Source: an uncultured Ruminococcus sp. (GTDB lineage: Bacteria; Bacillota; Clostridia; Oscillospirales; CAG-272). Taken from it: DNA of 8,659 bases. The translations under genes were made by a program, and so were the position numbers. The notes below the pieces were generated by a model that was not told the origin of the DNA, did no database searches, and was given only the letters and a program-made list of their open reading frames with translations. Shown piece by piece: positions 1 through 6,671 of the stretch. The stretch lies in NCBI GenBank assembly GCA_902778205.1, contig CACYWX010000115.1, forward strand, positions 1 to 8,659, written 5' to 3'. How positions within the stretch are numbered: position 1 is the first letter of the stretch; each line of letters opens with the position of its first letter.

Positions 1-3000
1 GCCGTCCGGCCAGCCTGAGCTCCTCCAGATGAGCCTCGTCCTCGCGCTCCTCGCCGGTGATGGGACGGAGGTCCCGGGCGCCGGATACGGGATCGGTGAT
101 CTCCTCGAAGAGGTTCTTGCCGTTCACGTTCTCGTTGGGCAGCACGTCGCGGTCCAGGCCGGCCATCTTCAGGCACTCGGAGATGTCCGCCTCGGTAGCG
201 CCGTCGAAGACCGGGGTCATGATCTTCCAGCCCAGCTTCTTGGCGGCGATGCCCAGATGGACCTCAAGCACCTGACCGATGTTCATGCGGGAAGGCACGC
301 CCAGGGGGTTCAGCACGATGTCCAGCGGCGTGCCGTCGGGCAGGAAGGGCATATCCTCGGGGGGCAGGATGCGGGACACGACGCCCTTGTTGCCGTGGCG
401 GCCGGCCATCTTGTCGCCCACGGAGATCTTTCTCTTCTGGGCGATGTAGACGCGGACCACCTTGTTGACTCCCGGAGGCAGCTCGGGGCTGTTGTCCCTT
501 GTGAAGACCTTGACGTCCACCACCGTGCCCTGCTCGCCGTGAGGGACTCTCAGGGAGGTGTCGCGGACCTCGCGGGCCTTTTCGCCGAAGATGGCGCGCA
601 GCAGGCGTTCCTCGGCGGTGAGCTCGGTCTCGCCCTTCGGCGTGGTCTTGCCCACCAGGATGTCGCCGGCGTGGACCTCGGAGCCCTTGCGGATGATGCC
701 GTCGGCGTCCAGATCCTTCAGGGCGTCCTCGCCCACGTTGGGGATCTCGCGGGTGATCTCCTCCGGACCCAGCTTGGTGTCCCGGGCCTCGTGGGAGTAT
801 TCCTCGATGTGGATGGAAGTGTAGACGTCGTCGCGGACCAGCCGCTCGTTCAGAAGGACGGCGTCCTCGTAGTTGTAGCCCTCCCAGGTCATGAAGCCGA
901 TGAGGGCGTTCTTGCCCAGGGCGATTTCGCCGTTGGCGGTGGCGGGACCGTCCGCGATGATCTGTCCGGCCTCGACCCGGTCGCCCTGGTTGACGATGGG
1001 CCACTGGTTGACGCAGGTGCCCTGGTTGGAGCGCTTGAACTTGATCAGGCGGTAGGTGTCCTTGTGGCCGTCGTCGCAGTGGATGACGATCTCGTCGGCG
1101 GTGACGCTCTCGGCCCAGCCGCCGTTCTCAGCCACGACGACCACGCCGGAGTCGATGGCCGCCTTGTATTCCATACCGGTACCCACGATGGGGGAGTCGG
1201 TGGTGAGGAGCGGCACGGCCTGCTTCTGCATGTTGGAGCCCATCAGGGCGCGGGAGTTGTCGTCGTTCTCGAGGAACGGGATCATGGCCGTGGCCACGGA
1301 TACCACCATCTTCGGGGAGACGTCCATGAGGGAGACCTTCGCGGGATCCACGGACACGATGTCGGCGCGGTCCCGGGCGGTGACCTTGGCGTTGGCGAAG
1401 CAGCGGTTCTCGTCCAGGGGCTCGTTGGCCTGCGCGACGATGTAGTTGTCCTCCACGTCCGCGGTCATGTACTCGATCTCGTCGGTGACACGGTGGCGGA
1501 CGGTGCCGTCGGGCATGGTCTCGTGGACAACCTTGTGGTAGGGAGCCTCGATGAAGCCGTATTTGGAGATCTTGGCGTAGGTGGCCAGATAGGAGATCAG
1601 ACCGATGTTGGGACCTTCGGGGGTCTCGATGGGGCACATGCGGCCGTAATGGGTGTAGTGGACGTCGCGGACCTCGAAGGATGCCCGGTCACGGGACAGA
1701 CCGCCGGGACCCAGGGCGGAGAGACGTCTCTTGTGGGTCAGCTCGGCCAGGGGGTTGTTCTGGTCCATGAACTGGGACAGAGGGGAGGATCCGAAGAATT
1801 CCCGGATGGCGGTGACCACGGGCCGGATGTTGATGAGGGTCTGGGGGGAGAGGGTCTCGCTGTCCTGGATGTTCATGCGCTCCTTGACCTGTTTGTCCAT
1901 ACGGGCCAGGCCGATGCGGAACTGGTTCTGGAGCAGCTCGCCCACGGAGCGGAGACGCCGGTTGCCCAGGTGGTCGATGTCGTCCACGCAGCCCACGTCG
2001 TGGGACAGGGCCAGCAGGTAGTTGATGGAGGCCAGGATGTCGTCGCGGGTGATGTGCTTCGGGCAGAGCTCGCCGATCCTGCGCTTTGCCGCCGCGCGGA
2101 TGGCCTCCTCGTCGCCGCCGCAGTCCGCGATGATCTCGTTCAGCACGTCATAGGAGCACTTCTCGTTGACGCCGGAGGAATGCAGGTCGTAGCCCAGCAC
2201 CCACACGGGATCCACGGTGCGGTTGGAGAAGACCTTGACCTCGCCGCCCTCCTCGGAGGTCAGGTAGACCTCGGTGACGCAGGCGCTCTCGATCTTCATG
2301 GCGTCTTCCTTGGTCAGGAGCGCGCCGTCCTCGTACAGCAGCTCGCCCGTCATGGGGTTGACCACGGGACGGGAGAGGGTATGGCCCGCAATGCGCTCGC
2401 CCAGGGCCAGCTTCTTGTCGAACTTGTGGCGGCCCACCGGATAGAGGTCGTACCGCTTGGGATCGAAGAAGAGGCTGTTCATGAGGGCGTTGGCGGATTC
2501 CACGATGGCGGGCTCGCCGGGACGCAGCTTGGTGTAGATCTGCTTCAGGGCCTCGTCGCGGATGGAGGTCTTGTTGGCCTCCGCGTCGGCCTCGCAGGTC
2601 TCCTTGTCCAGGGTGACGTTCAGCTTCACCTCGTCGCCGAACATGGCCGCGATGTCCTCCCGGGACTCGATGCCCAGGGAGCGGATCAGCACGGTGACGG
2701 GGAGCTTGCGGTTCTTGTCGATCTTGACCCAGAACACGTCGTTGGCGTCGGTTTCGTATTCAAGCCAGGCGCCGCGGTACGGGATCACCTGGGCGGTATA
2801 GATTTTCTTGCCGCTCTTGTCGATGGAGCTGGCGTAGTTGATGCCGGGGGAGCGGACGATCTGGGAGACGATGACGCGCTCCGCGCCGTTGATGACGAAG
2901 GTGCCCTTCTCGGTCATGAGGGGGAAGTCGCCCATGAAGATGGAGGACTGCTTGACCTCGCCGGTGAGCTTGTTGGTGAGGCGGACGTCCACCTTCAGAG

Positions 3001-3268
3001 GTGCGGCGTAGTTCACGTCGCGCTCCTTGCACTCCTCAACCGGGAACTTGGGCTTCTGGTCGAGGGAGTACCCCACGAAATCGATGAACAGGTTGCCGGA
3101 GTAGTCGGTGATCGGGGAGACGTCCTCGAGCACCTCCATGAGGCCGGTTTCCAGGAACCAGTTGAACGACTCCTTCTGAACGGCGATGAGGCTCGGCATT
3201 TCGAGCGGCTCGTCGATCTTGGAGAAGCTCATGCGGATATTCTTTCCTACCTTCTGCGGTTTGACCAT
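1..3268 (-). CDS. rpoB: DNA-directed RNA polymerase subunit beta, 3' end outside window
   Basis: Catalytic beta subunit of RNA polymerase, which forms the active site with beta'. The first 1089 residues are present. The N-terminus reads MVKPQKVGKNIRMSFSKIDE. The fork/protrusion motif GTFVINGAERVIVSQ follows. The rifampicin pocket (SQFMDQNNP then THKRRLSALGPGGL) spans about residues 493-523 and has the wild-type, sensitive residues D502, H512 and S517 (E. coli D516, H526, S531). GDKMAGRHGNKG lies at 951-962 with active-site lysines K953 and K961, followed by EDMPFLPDGTPLDIVLNPLG. The frame runs into the window edge before the conserved C-terminal GGQRFGEMEVWALE block, so by comparison with the family about 140-150 residues are missing. 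ATG at 3268 is chosen because AAGGAGGT (3286-3279) sits 10 nt upstream and the protein begins as the family does. It has its own promoter and leader and diverges from rplS, instead of following rplJ-rplL. No disruption is visible. Confidence 0.98.
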   Translation of the reverse strand, partial: MVKPQKVGKNIRMSFSKIDEPLEMPSLIAVQKESFNWFLETGLMEVLEDVSPITDYSGNLFIDFVGYSLDQKPKFPVEECKERDVNYAAPLKVDVRLTNKLTGEVKQSSIFMGDFPLMTEKGTFVINGAERVIVSQIVRSPGINYASSIDKSGKKIYTAQVIPYRGAWLEYETDANDVFWVKIDKNRKLPVTVLIRSLGIESREDIAAMFGDEVKLNVTLDKETCEADAEANKTSIRDEALKQIYTKLRPGEPAIVESANALMNSLFFDPKRYDLYPVGRHKFDKKLALGERIAGHTLSRPVVNPMTGELLYEDGALLTKEDAMKIESACVTEVYLTSEEGGEVKVFSNRTVDPVWVLGYDLHSSGVNEKCSYDVLNEIIADCGGDEEAIRAAAKRRIGELCPKHITRDDILASINYLLALSHDVGCVDDIDHLGNRRLRSVGELLQNQFRIGLARMDKQVKERMNIQDSETLSPQTLINIRPVVTAIREFFGSSPLSQFMDQNNPLAELTHKRRLSALGPGGLSRDRASFEVRDVHYTHYGRMCPIETPEGPNIGLISYLATYAKISKYGFIEAPYHKVVHETMPDGTVRHRVTDEIEYMTADVEDNYIVAQANEPLDENRCFANAKVTARDRADIVSVDPAKVSLMDVSPKMVVSVATAMIPFLENDDNSRALMGSNMQKQAVPLLTTDSPIVGTGMEYKAAIDSGVVVVAENGGWAESVTADEIVIHCDDGHKDTYRLIKFKRSNQGTCVNQWPIVNQGDRVEAGQIIADGPATANGEIALGKNALIGFMTWEGYNYEDAVLLNERLVRDDVYTSIHIEEYSHEARDTKLGPEEITREIPNVGEDALKDLDADGIIRKGSEVHAGDILVGKTTPKGETELTAEERLLRAIFGEKAREVRDTSLRVPHGEQGTVVDVKVFTRDNSPELPPGVNKVVRVYIAQKRKISVGDKMAGRHGNKGVVSRILPPEDMPFLPDGTPLDIVLNPLGVPSRMNIGQVLEVHLGIAAKKLGWKIMTPVFDGATEADISECLKMAGLDRDVLPNENVNGKNLFEEITDPVSGARDLRPITGEEREDEAHLEELRLAGR

Positions 3269-3300
3269 CGAGCGATCAACCTCCTTGGAGAATTGGAGAT

Positions 3301-3356
3301 GCAGCGGCCCGGGAGATATATAAATGAGGAAGACAAATGCTGTGCCCGGCCGATGC
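3301..3356 (-). promoter_or_regulatory. leader hairpin in the rpoB 5' untranslated region
   Basis: In the predicted rpoB leader RNA, 3356-3345 (GCA, T, CGGCC, GGG) pairs with 3313-3301 (CCC, bulged G, GGCCG, C, TGC). This gives 11 Watson-Crick pairs with one mismatch (3304/3353) and one bulge (3310), closing a loop of about 31 nt. The 3' foot lies about 15 nt upstream of the Shine-Dalgarno sequence, so the stem could affect transcript stability or translation of rpoB. The pairing is read directly from the sequence. A regulatory role is inference, and I know of no named family that it matches. Confidence 0.5.
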
Positions 3357-3377
3357 GCGCTTTTTTCACATTTTATG

Positions 3378-3406
3378 ATTTTAGCATAGAAGTCCATGGA
3401 AGTCAA
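3378..3406 (-). promoter_or_regulatory. sigma-A type promoter for rpoB
   Basis: On the minus strand the -35 box is TTGACT (3406-3401) and the -10 box is TAAAAT (3383-3378), with an ideal 17-nt spacer that ends in an extended -10 TGC. Transcription would start near 3371, leaving a leader of about 100 nt before the rpoB ATG. A second box, TTGACA, lies 20 nt further upstream (3426-3421) inside a repeated TCTCTTGAC string, but no -10 element stands 16-18 nt from it. A dedicated promoter fits the absence of rplJ-rplL upstream. Confidence 0.85.
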
Positions 3407-3457
3407 GAGAATTTCCGGGCTGTCAAGAGAGATTTCTCACAATTTACAACCCGGTGC

Positions 3458-3489
3458 CGAAATGTTTACGAAATGTTTTAATGAAAACA
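3458..3489. repeat. tandem 11-nt repeat with adjoining palindrome, possible operator
   Basis: CGAAATGTTT occurs twice in the same orientation (3458-3467 and 3469-3478) with an 11-nt period, about one helical turn. The second copy overlaps an inverted repeat TGTTTT-AATG-AAAACA (3474-3489). The array lies between the divergent rpoB and rplS promoters, about 50 nt upstream of the rpoB -35. It could be a protein-binding site, an UP-element-like AT-rich tract, or chance in AT-rich DNA. No regulator is implied by the sequence alone. Confidence 0.35.
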
Positions 3490-3613
3490 ATCTGTAAATA
3501 TTTGTGTAAAAATCGGTGAACGGACGCGCTTTCGGCGGAATTGACCGGAGAATCCCGCGGGACGGAGGGAAAATTCGTGCAGGTTTCCGGGGAGGGAAAT
3601 TCATCCCGCACTC

Positions 3614-3642
3614 TTGCCTTTTCCGCGTCCGTATGGTATAAT
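3614..3642 (+). promoter_or_regulatory. extended -10 promoter for rplS
   Basis: The -35 box is TTGCCT (3614-3619). A 17-nt spacer follows, then a perfect TATAAT (3637-3642) preceded by TGG, which makes an extended -10. Transcription would begin near 3649, giving a leader of about 100 nt before rplS. Confidence 0.85.
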
Positions 3643-3648
3643 CTTTTT

Positions 3649-3749
3649 TGCATGTGCCCGTCCGGGATCGTTCCCGGGGGTTCAGAGCCGAAGCAGTCCT
3701 CTGCGATGCTCCGCACGAATGCTTCTATATTGGAAAGGAGTCGATTGCC
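3649..3749 (+). promoter_or_regulatory. structured 5' leader of rplS, candidate L19 leader
   Basis: The predicted leader can fold into a series of stems. The first is CCGGGA-TCGT-TCCCGG (3662-3677). The second has an outer helix GAAGCA (3690-3695) with TGCTTC (3720-3725), enclosing TGCG (3702-3705) paired with CGCA (3712-3715). The Shine-Dalgarno GGAAAGGAG (3732-3740) lies just after the last stem. Ribosomal protein leaders that bind their own product are known in Firmicutes, and an L19 leader family has been described. I cannot confirm membership in that family without a covariance-model search. Confidence 0.45.
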
Positions 3750-4091
3750 ATGAACAATTTCGACGCTTTTAAGAGTGAGCAGCTGAAGGAGACCGTGCCG
3801 TCCTTCAACGTGGGCGATACCATCCGCGTTCACAACCTGATCAAGGAAGGCACCCGCGAAAGAATCCAGATGTACGAGGGAACCGTCATCGGCAAGCACG
3901 GCGGCGGCATCTCCGAGACCTTCACCGTCCGCCGCGTGGCTTACGGCGTCGGCGTGGAAAAGACCTTCCCGCTGCACTCCCCCCACGTTGTCAAGGTTGA
4001 CGTCCTCCGCCGCGGCAAGGTCCGCAGAGCGAAGCTGTACTACCTGAGAGACAGAGTCGGCAAGAGCTCCAAGGTGAAGGAACTGATCTGA
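3750..4091 (+). CDS. rplS: 50S ribosomal protein L19
   Basis: This 113-residue protein of the large ribosomal subunit sits at the interface with the 30S subunit. It matches the L19 family over its full length, which is normally about 115 residues. Recognisable blocks are FNVGDTIRVH, IKEGTRERIQ, FEGxVI-like MYEGTVIGKHG, the FTVRRVAYGVGVEKTFPLHS core, and RRGKVRRAKLYYLRDRVGKS near the C-terminus. The ATG at 3750 follows GGAAAGGAG (3732-3740) by 9 nt and gives the standard N-terminus. The frame stays open upstream to a TTG at 3648, but that lies at the predicted transcription start and has no ribosome site. It is not linked here to rpsP, rimM or trmD, its common partners, and appears to be a single-gene transcript with its own promoter and terminator. 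Confidence 0.98.
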   Translation: MNNFDAFKSEQLKETVPSFNVGDTIRVHNLIKEGTRERIQMYEGTVIGKHGGGISETFTVRRVAYGVGVEKTFPLHSPHVVKVDVLRRGKVRRAKLYYLRDRVGKSSKVKELI

Positions 4092-4106
4092 CGTTCCATC
4101 CAGCGC

Positions 4107-4140
4107 AAAAAAGGCCGGAAACGGTCTTTTTTCGTTTTTT
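4107..4140 (+). terminator. intrinsic terminator of rplS
   Basis: The hairpin is AAAAAAGGCCG (4107-4117), loop GAAA (4118-4121), CGGTCTTTTTT (4122-4132), with 11 pairs including one G-U. A second run of six T follows (4135-4140). It begins 15 nt after the rplS stop, and the A-run on the other side could also let it stop minus-strand transcripts. Confidence 0.92.
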
Positions 4141-4188
4141 GCGGGGAGCTCTTCACCCGGATTTCATAATTTTTTAATCCCCTCTTGA

Positions 4189-4218
4189 TTGCATGAAGCC
4201 CCGGGCGGGTGCTATACT
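4189..4218 (+). promoter_or_regulatory. extended -10 promoter for the LTA-synthase-family gene
   Basis: The -35 box is TTGCAT (4189-4194). The spacer is 18 nt and ends in TGC, followed by TATACT (4213-4218). Transcription would start near 4225. The promoter covers the in-frame ATG at 4193, so that codon should not be in the message. Confidence 0.7.
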
Positions 4219-4243
4219 GAAGGCGAATAAAAAATCGCGGCGG

Positions 4244-4250
4244 AAGGAGG
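4244..4250 (+). promoter_or_regulatory. Shine-Dalgarno sequence selecting the TTG start at 4259
   Basis: AAGGAGG (4244-4250) is a near-perfect anti-16S match 8 nt upstream of TTG 4259, which is in frame with the long reading frame. No comparable site precedes the ATG at 4193. Confidence 0.8.
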
Positions 4251-4258
4251 CGGCGGCC

Positions 4259-6304
4259 TTGAACGGAAACGGACGGAGCGGAGCGGGACGGCTCGCGGCA
4301 TGGGCGGAGAGACATCCGGTCCCGTGCTTCTTTCTGCTGGCGTTTTTCATGAACCTGCTCATCGAATCCCTTGCGCGGCTGTCCCCCCTCGGCGGGATCG
4401 CGTATCTGCTGGAGCGGCCTCTTCCGTTCCTGTTGAACACCCTGGTGCTGTTCGCGGTCTTTTCGGCGTCCCTGCTGTTCCGGCGGCGGCTCTTTGTGCT
4501 GGTTGTGACGGCGGCGGGATGGCTGGTGCTGGGGATCGCCAACGCCGTGGTGACCGCCCTGCGCGCTTCTCCCCTGTCCGGCATCGATTTCGCCATTCTC
4601 CGTTCCTGCCTGCCCATCGTGAAGGTCTATCTGAGGCCGGGGCACCTGCTTCTGATCCTCGCATTCCTCGGAGCCGTGGGATGGGCGGCGGCGGGGCTGT
4701 TCCACCGATCCCGGATCTACGCGGTGAAGCTGCGGCGGGAGGGCGTGCTGTTTCTCTCGGCTGCGGCGGTCAGCGTCGGGGCGGTTCTGCTGTCCGTGTC
4801 GGCCGGGGCCGTCGAGACCTCTTTCACCGATCTGCCCGGGGCGTACCGGGACTACGGCTTCGTCACCTGCTTCTCCCTGACCGTGCTGGAAAGAGGGATC
4901 GACGAACCCGAGGACTATTCCGCTCCCGTTCTCCGGGCTCTGGCCGCGTCCCTTGCGGATGAGGAGGAAGCGGAGGGAGCGGAGGATCCGGTCCGGCCCA
5001 ACGTGGTGGCGGTCCAGCTGGAGTCCTTCATGGATCCGGAGCGCATCGCCGGGGCCGTATACCGAGAGAGCCCGACGCCGTATTTCAACGCCCTGAAGGA
5101 GGCGTATCCCTCCGGCTTCATGCGGGTCAACACGCTCGGAGCGGGGACGGCCAACACGGAGTTCGAGGTGCTGACGGGCATCGACCTGACCTTCTTCGGC
5201 GCGGGGGAGTATCCCTATCAGACCGTGCTGGAGGATGGGGACGCGGTGTGCGAATCCCTGGCGTCGTCGTGGAAGGCTGAGGGATATGCCGCCCACGCCG
5301 TCCACAACCACTCCGGGTCCTTCTACGACCGGTACCGGGTGTACGGAGCTCTCGGCTTCGACCGCTTCGTGCCGCTGGAATACATGAACGGTACGGAGGA
5401 GAATCCCCTGGGCTGGGCGAAGGACGCCGTGCTGACGGACGAGATCCGGGGCTGCCTGGACTCTACCGGGAGTCCGGATTTCGTCTTCGCCGTGTCGGTA
5501 CAGGGCCATGGGCTCTATCCGGACGTGGAGGAAACGGAGGACGGTCTGGTGGAAGCGGCTCCGGAGGGATGGAGCGGCGGGGAGAGGGCTCAGCTGTCCT
5601 ACTACGCCGGGCAGATGCGGGAGATGGACGAGTTTCTCCGGGCGCTGACGGCCATGCTGGAGGAGAGAGCGGCGGAAACGGGGGAGGAGACCCTGCTTCT
5701 GCTGTACGGCGACCACCTGCCGCCCCTGCCTCTGGACGGGGATTCCTTCGCGGACGGCTCCGGCGTTCTGGATTCGGAGTACGTGCTGGTGCCCGTGGGA
5801 GAGCGGATCGGGGCGCGGCTGGCGGAAACCGGCGACCGGGACCTCGAGGCCTGGCAGACCGGCATGGCTCTTCTGGAGCTGACGGACACGGAGGGCGGGC
5901 TGATCGGCCGGTGCCACCGGAGGCTGGGGGACACGCCCGGATTCCGGGACGCCCTGCGGCTTCTGGCCTATGATCTGCTCTACGGGGAGCGGTACGCCTG
6001 GGATGGGAAGGAGCCCTTCGAGCGGATGCCGCTGACCATGGGTCTGGACCCGGTCCGGATCGACGGCGTGTTCCCGGGCGGCGGGATGCTGACCGTGCGG
6101 GGGGAGAATTTCACGGCCCATTCGGTTGTGACGGTGAACGGACGGGCGGTGAAGACCCTGTTCGTCTCCCCGGCGGAGCTGACCGCGGAGATCGCTGTCT
6201 CTCCCGGGGACCGGATCGCCGTGGTTCAGCGCACCGAGGATCTTGTTCTGCTGGGCGAATGCGAGCCGGTGGTGGTGCCCGATCACCGGGACGCGGATAA
6301 ATAA
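4259..6304 (+). CDS. LTA synthase family membrane phosphotransferase (sulfatase fold)
   Basis: Predicted membrane enzyme of the alkaline-phosphatase/sulfatase superfamily, related to lipoteichoic acid synthase LtaS, which moves glycerol-phosphate from phosphatidylglycerol onto a glycolipid-anchored chain outside the membrane. With the TTG start it has 681 residues. Five hydrophobic segments (roughly 23-37, 50-72, 78-99, 129-148, 162-181) precede the extracellular domain. Visible catalytic elements are VVAVQLESF (metal ligand E255), LGAGTANTEFEVLTG (nucleophile T297), SVQGHG (H417) and LLYGDHLPPL (D485, H486). These correspond to S. aureus LtaS E255, T300, H416, D475 and H476. Residues about 596-674, with LTVRGENF and VVTVNG, look like an added IPT/TIG-type beta-sandwich, which LtaS itself lacks. 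TTG 4259 is preferred over ATG 4193 because of the promoter position and the Shine-Dalgarno sequence. Whether it makes LTA or transfers another phospho-group (for example phosphoethanolamine) cannot be told from the sequence. Confidence 0.88.
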   Translation: MNGNGRSGAGRLAAWAERHPVPCFFLLAFFMNLLIESLARLSPLGGIAYLLERPLPFLLNTLVLFAVFSASLLFRRRLFVLVVTAAGWLVLGIANAVVTALRASPLSGIDFAILRSCLPIVKVYLRPGHLLLILAFLGAVGWAAAGLFHRSRIYAVKLRREGVLFLSAAAVSVGAVLLSVSAGAVETSFTDLPGAYRDYGFVTCFSLTVLERGIDEPEDYSAPVLRALAASLADEEEAEGAEDPVRPNVVAVQLESFMDPERIAGAVYRESPTPYFNALKEAYPSGFMRVNTLGAGTANTEFEVLTGIDLTFFGAGEYPYQTVLEDGDAVCESLASSWKAEGYAAHAVHNHSGSFYDRYRVYGALGFDRFVPLEYMNGTEENPLGWAKDAVLTDEIRGCLDSTGSPDFVFAVSVQGHGLYPDVEETEDGLVEAAPEGWSGGERAQLSYYAGQMREMDEFLRALTAMLEERAAETGEETLLLLYGDHLPPLPLDGDSFADGSGVLDSEYVLVPVGERIGARLAETGDRDLEAWQTGMALLELTDTEGGLIGRCHRRLGDTPGFRDALRLLAYDLLYGERYAWDGKEPFERMPLTMGLDPVRIDGVFPGGGMLTVRGENFTAHSVVTVNGRAVKTLFVSPAELTAEIAVSPGDRIAVVQRTEDLVLLGECEPVVVPDHRDADK

Positions 6305-6330
6305 CGGCCCGCGGGTATGCAAATGAAATA

Positions 6331-6376
6331 AAAACCGCCGCTTTCTCCGGACAGGTTTCCGGGAGGCGGCGGCTTT
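6331..6376. terminator. GC-rich terminator-like hairpin after the LTA-synthase-family gene
   Basis: CCGCCGC (6335-6341) pairs perfectly with GCGGCGG (6366-6372), with an inner stem CCGGA (6347-6351) and TCCGG (6358-6362). It begins 27 nt after the stop codon. On the plus strand only a short T-run follows (CTTTG). On the minus strand the stem is followed by TTTTTATTT, a better U-tract. It may terminate in both directions, and the stem is convincing even though its orientation is uncertain. Confidence 0.6.
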
Positions 6377-6385
6377 GTCATGTCG

Positions 6386-6421
6386 TTGAGAAGCGGTACA
6401 GCGATCGGACACCGTTCTCAA
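6386..6421. repeat. imperfect inverted repeat (hairpin)
   Basis: TTGAGAA (6386-6392) and CGGT (6394-6397) pair with ACCG (6411-6414) and TTCTCAA (6415-6421). That is 11 pairs with one bulged G, closing a 13-nt loop. The loop and 3' side belong to a 23-nt motif that recurs near 6762. No function is evident. Confidence 0.5.
6393..6415 (+). repeat. 23-nt direct repeat, copy 1
   Basis: This stretch (core GTACAGCGATCGGACA) matches 6762-6784 at 20 of 23 positions in the same orientation. It may be a fragment of a dispersed intergenic repeat. Confidence 0.45.
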
Positions 6422-6437
6422 GCTAAAAGGGAAACGC

Positions 6438-6455
6438 GGCTTCTTGAAAGAAGCC
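6438..6455. repeat. perfect 8-bp hairpin
   Basis: GGCTTCTT (6438-6445) and AAGAAGCC (6448-6455) form a perfect stem over a GA dinucleotide. ACTTTTATAATTT follows on the plus strand after 9 nt, and GCGTTTCCCTTTT on the minus strand, so it could act as a weak terminator in either direction. It lies 34 nt outside the left 99-bp arm and may belong to a longer repeat unit that the right side of the window cuts off. Confidence 0.5.
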
Positions 6456-6489
6456 TGGCAAGAACTTTTATAATTTCCACTGGTGTAGC

Positions 6490-6588
6490 TCTCCTCTCCA
6501 CATGCAGCACGGGGTAACGTGCAGCGTATTTTTTCAGCTTCTTTTTCACACTTCTTTGCAGATTGCCTTTTTAGACTGAGAATAGTAT
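6490..6588 (+). repeat. 99-bp inverted repeat, left arm
   Basis: The reverse complement of this stretch aligns without gaps to 8561-8659 at 96 of 99 positions, with differences at 6499, 6527 and 6566. It ends sharply at 6588: beyond it the two copies diverge (AAAAGC against CATCCC). On the outer side the match may continue, because the partner reaches the window edge. The arm contains a hairpin with a T-run and pyrimidine-rich CTTCTTT repeats. It has no coding potential. Confidence 0.95.
6507..6534 (+). terminator. terminator-like hairpin inside the left arm
   Basis: GCACG (6507-6511), a GGGTAA loop and CGTGC (6518-6522) are followed after 6 nt by six T (6529-6534). The stem is short, and the gap before the T-run is longer than ideal, so this is only a candidate. 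The equivalent structure in the right arm (stem 8627-8642) reads on the minus strand. None of the three arm-to-arm differences falls in the stem or the T-run. Confidence 0.4.
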
Positions 6589-6671
6589 AAAAGCAGATGC
6601 CATAGAGTGTTGGTTATCAGGAAAAGCTCCACGGGAACCGCTCCATAATGAAGTTCAGCCGCACGCTGTCA

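Larger units (their letters stand above)
3269..3749. other. divergent rpoB/rplS control region, no gene
   Basis: This 481-nt gap separates two outward-facing genes and contains no credible coding sequence. The rpoB half (3269-3430) holds a strong minus-strand promoter and a leader hairpin. The centre (3438-3511) is AT-rich, in contrast to the GC-rich surroundings, and holds a tandem repeat and a short palindrome. The rplS half (3577-3749) holds a possible weak hairpin (GTGC 3577-3580 with GCAC 3608-3611), an extended -10 promoter and a structured leader. A 10-nt palindrome TCCCGCGGGA sits at 3553-3562, with no visible role. Confidence 0.8.

Noticed and set aside
29..3481. Plus-strand open frame of about 1150 codons
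   Set aside because: It is antisense to rpoB, a shadow of high-GC codon bias. Its Val/Gly/Asp/His-rich translation has no family resemblance.
3648..3749. N-terminal extension of rplS to TTG 3648
   Set aside because: It lies at the predicted transcription start, has no ribosome site, and L19 proteins begin as the ATG 3750 product does.
3444..3986. Minus-strand frame of 180 codons over rplS and its promoter
   Set aside because: It is antisense to a firmly identified gene, with no ribosome site and no recognisable motif.
4040..6421. Minus-strand open frame of 793 codons
   Set aside because: It is antisense to the LTA-synthase-family gene. The translation is Arg/His/Gln/Pro-rich and low in complexity, and the opposite strand shows clear catalytic motifs.
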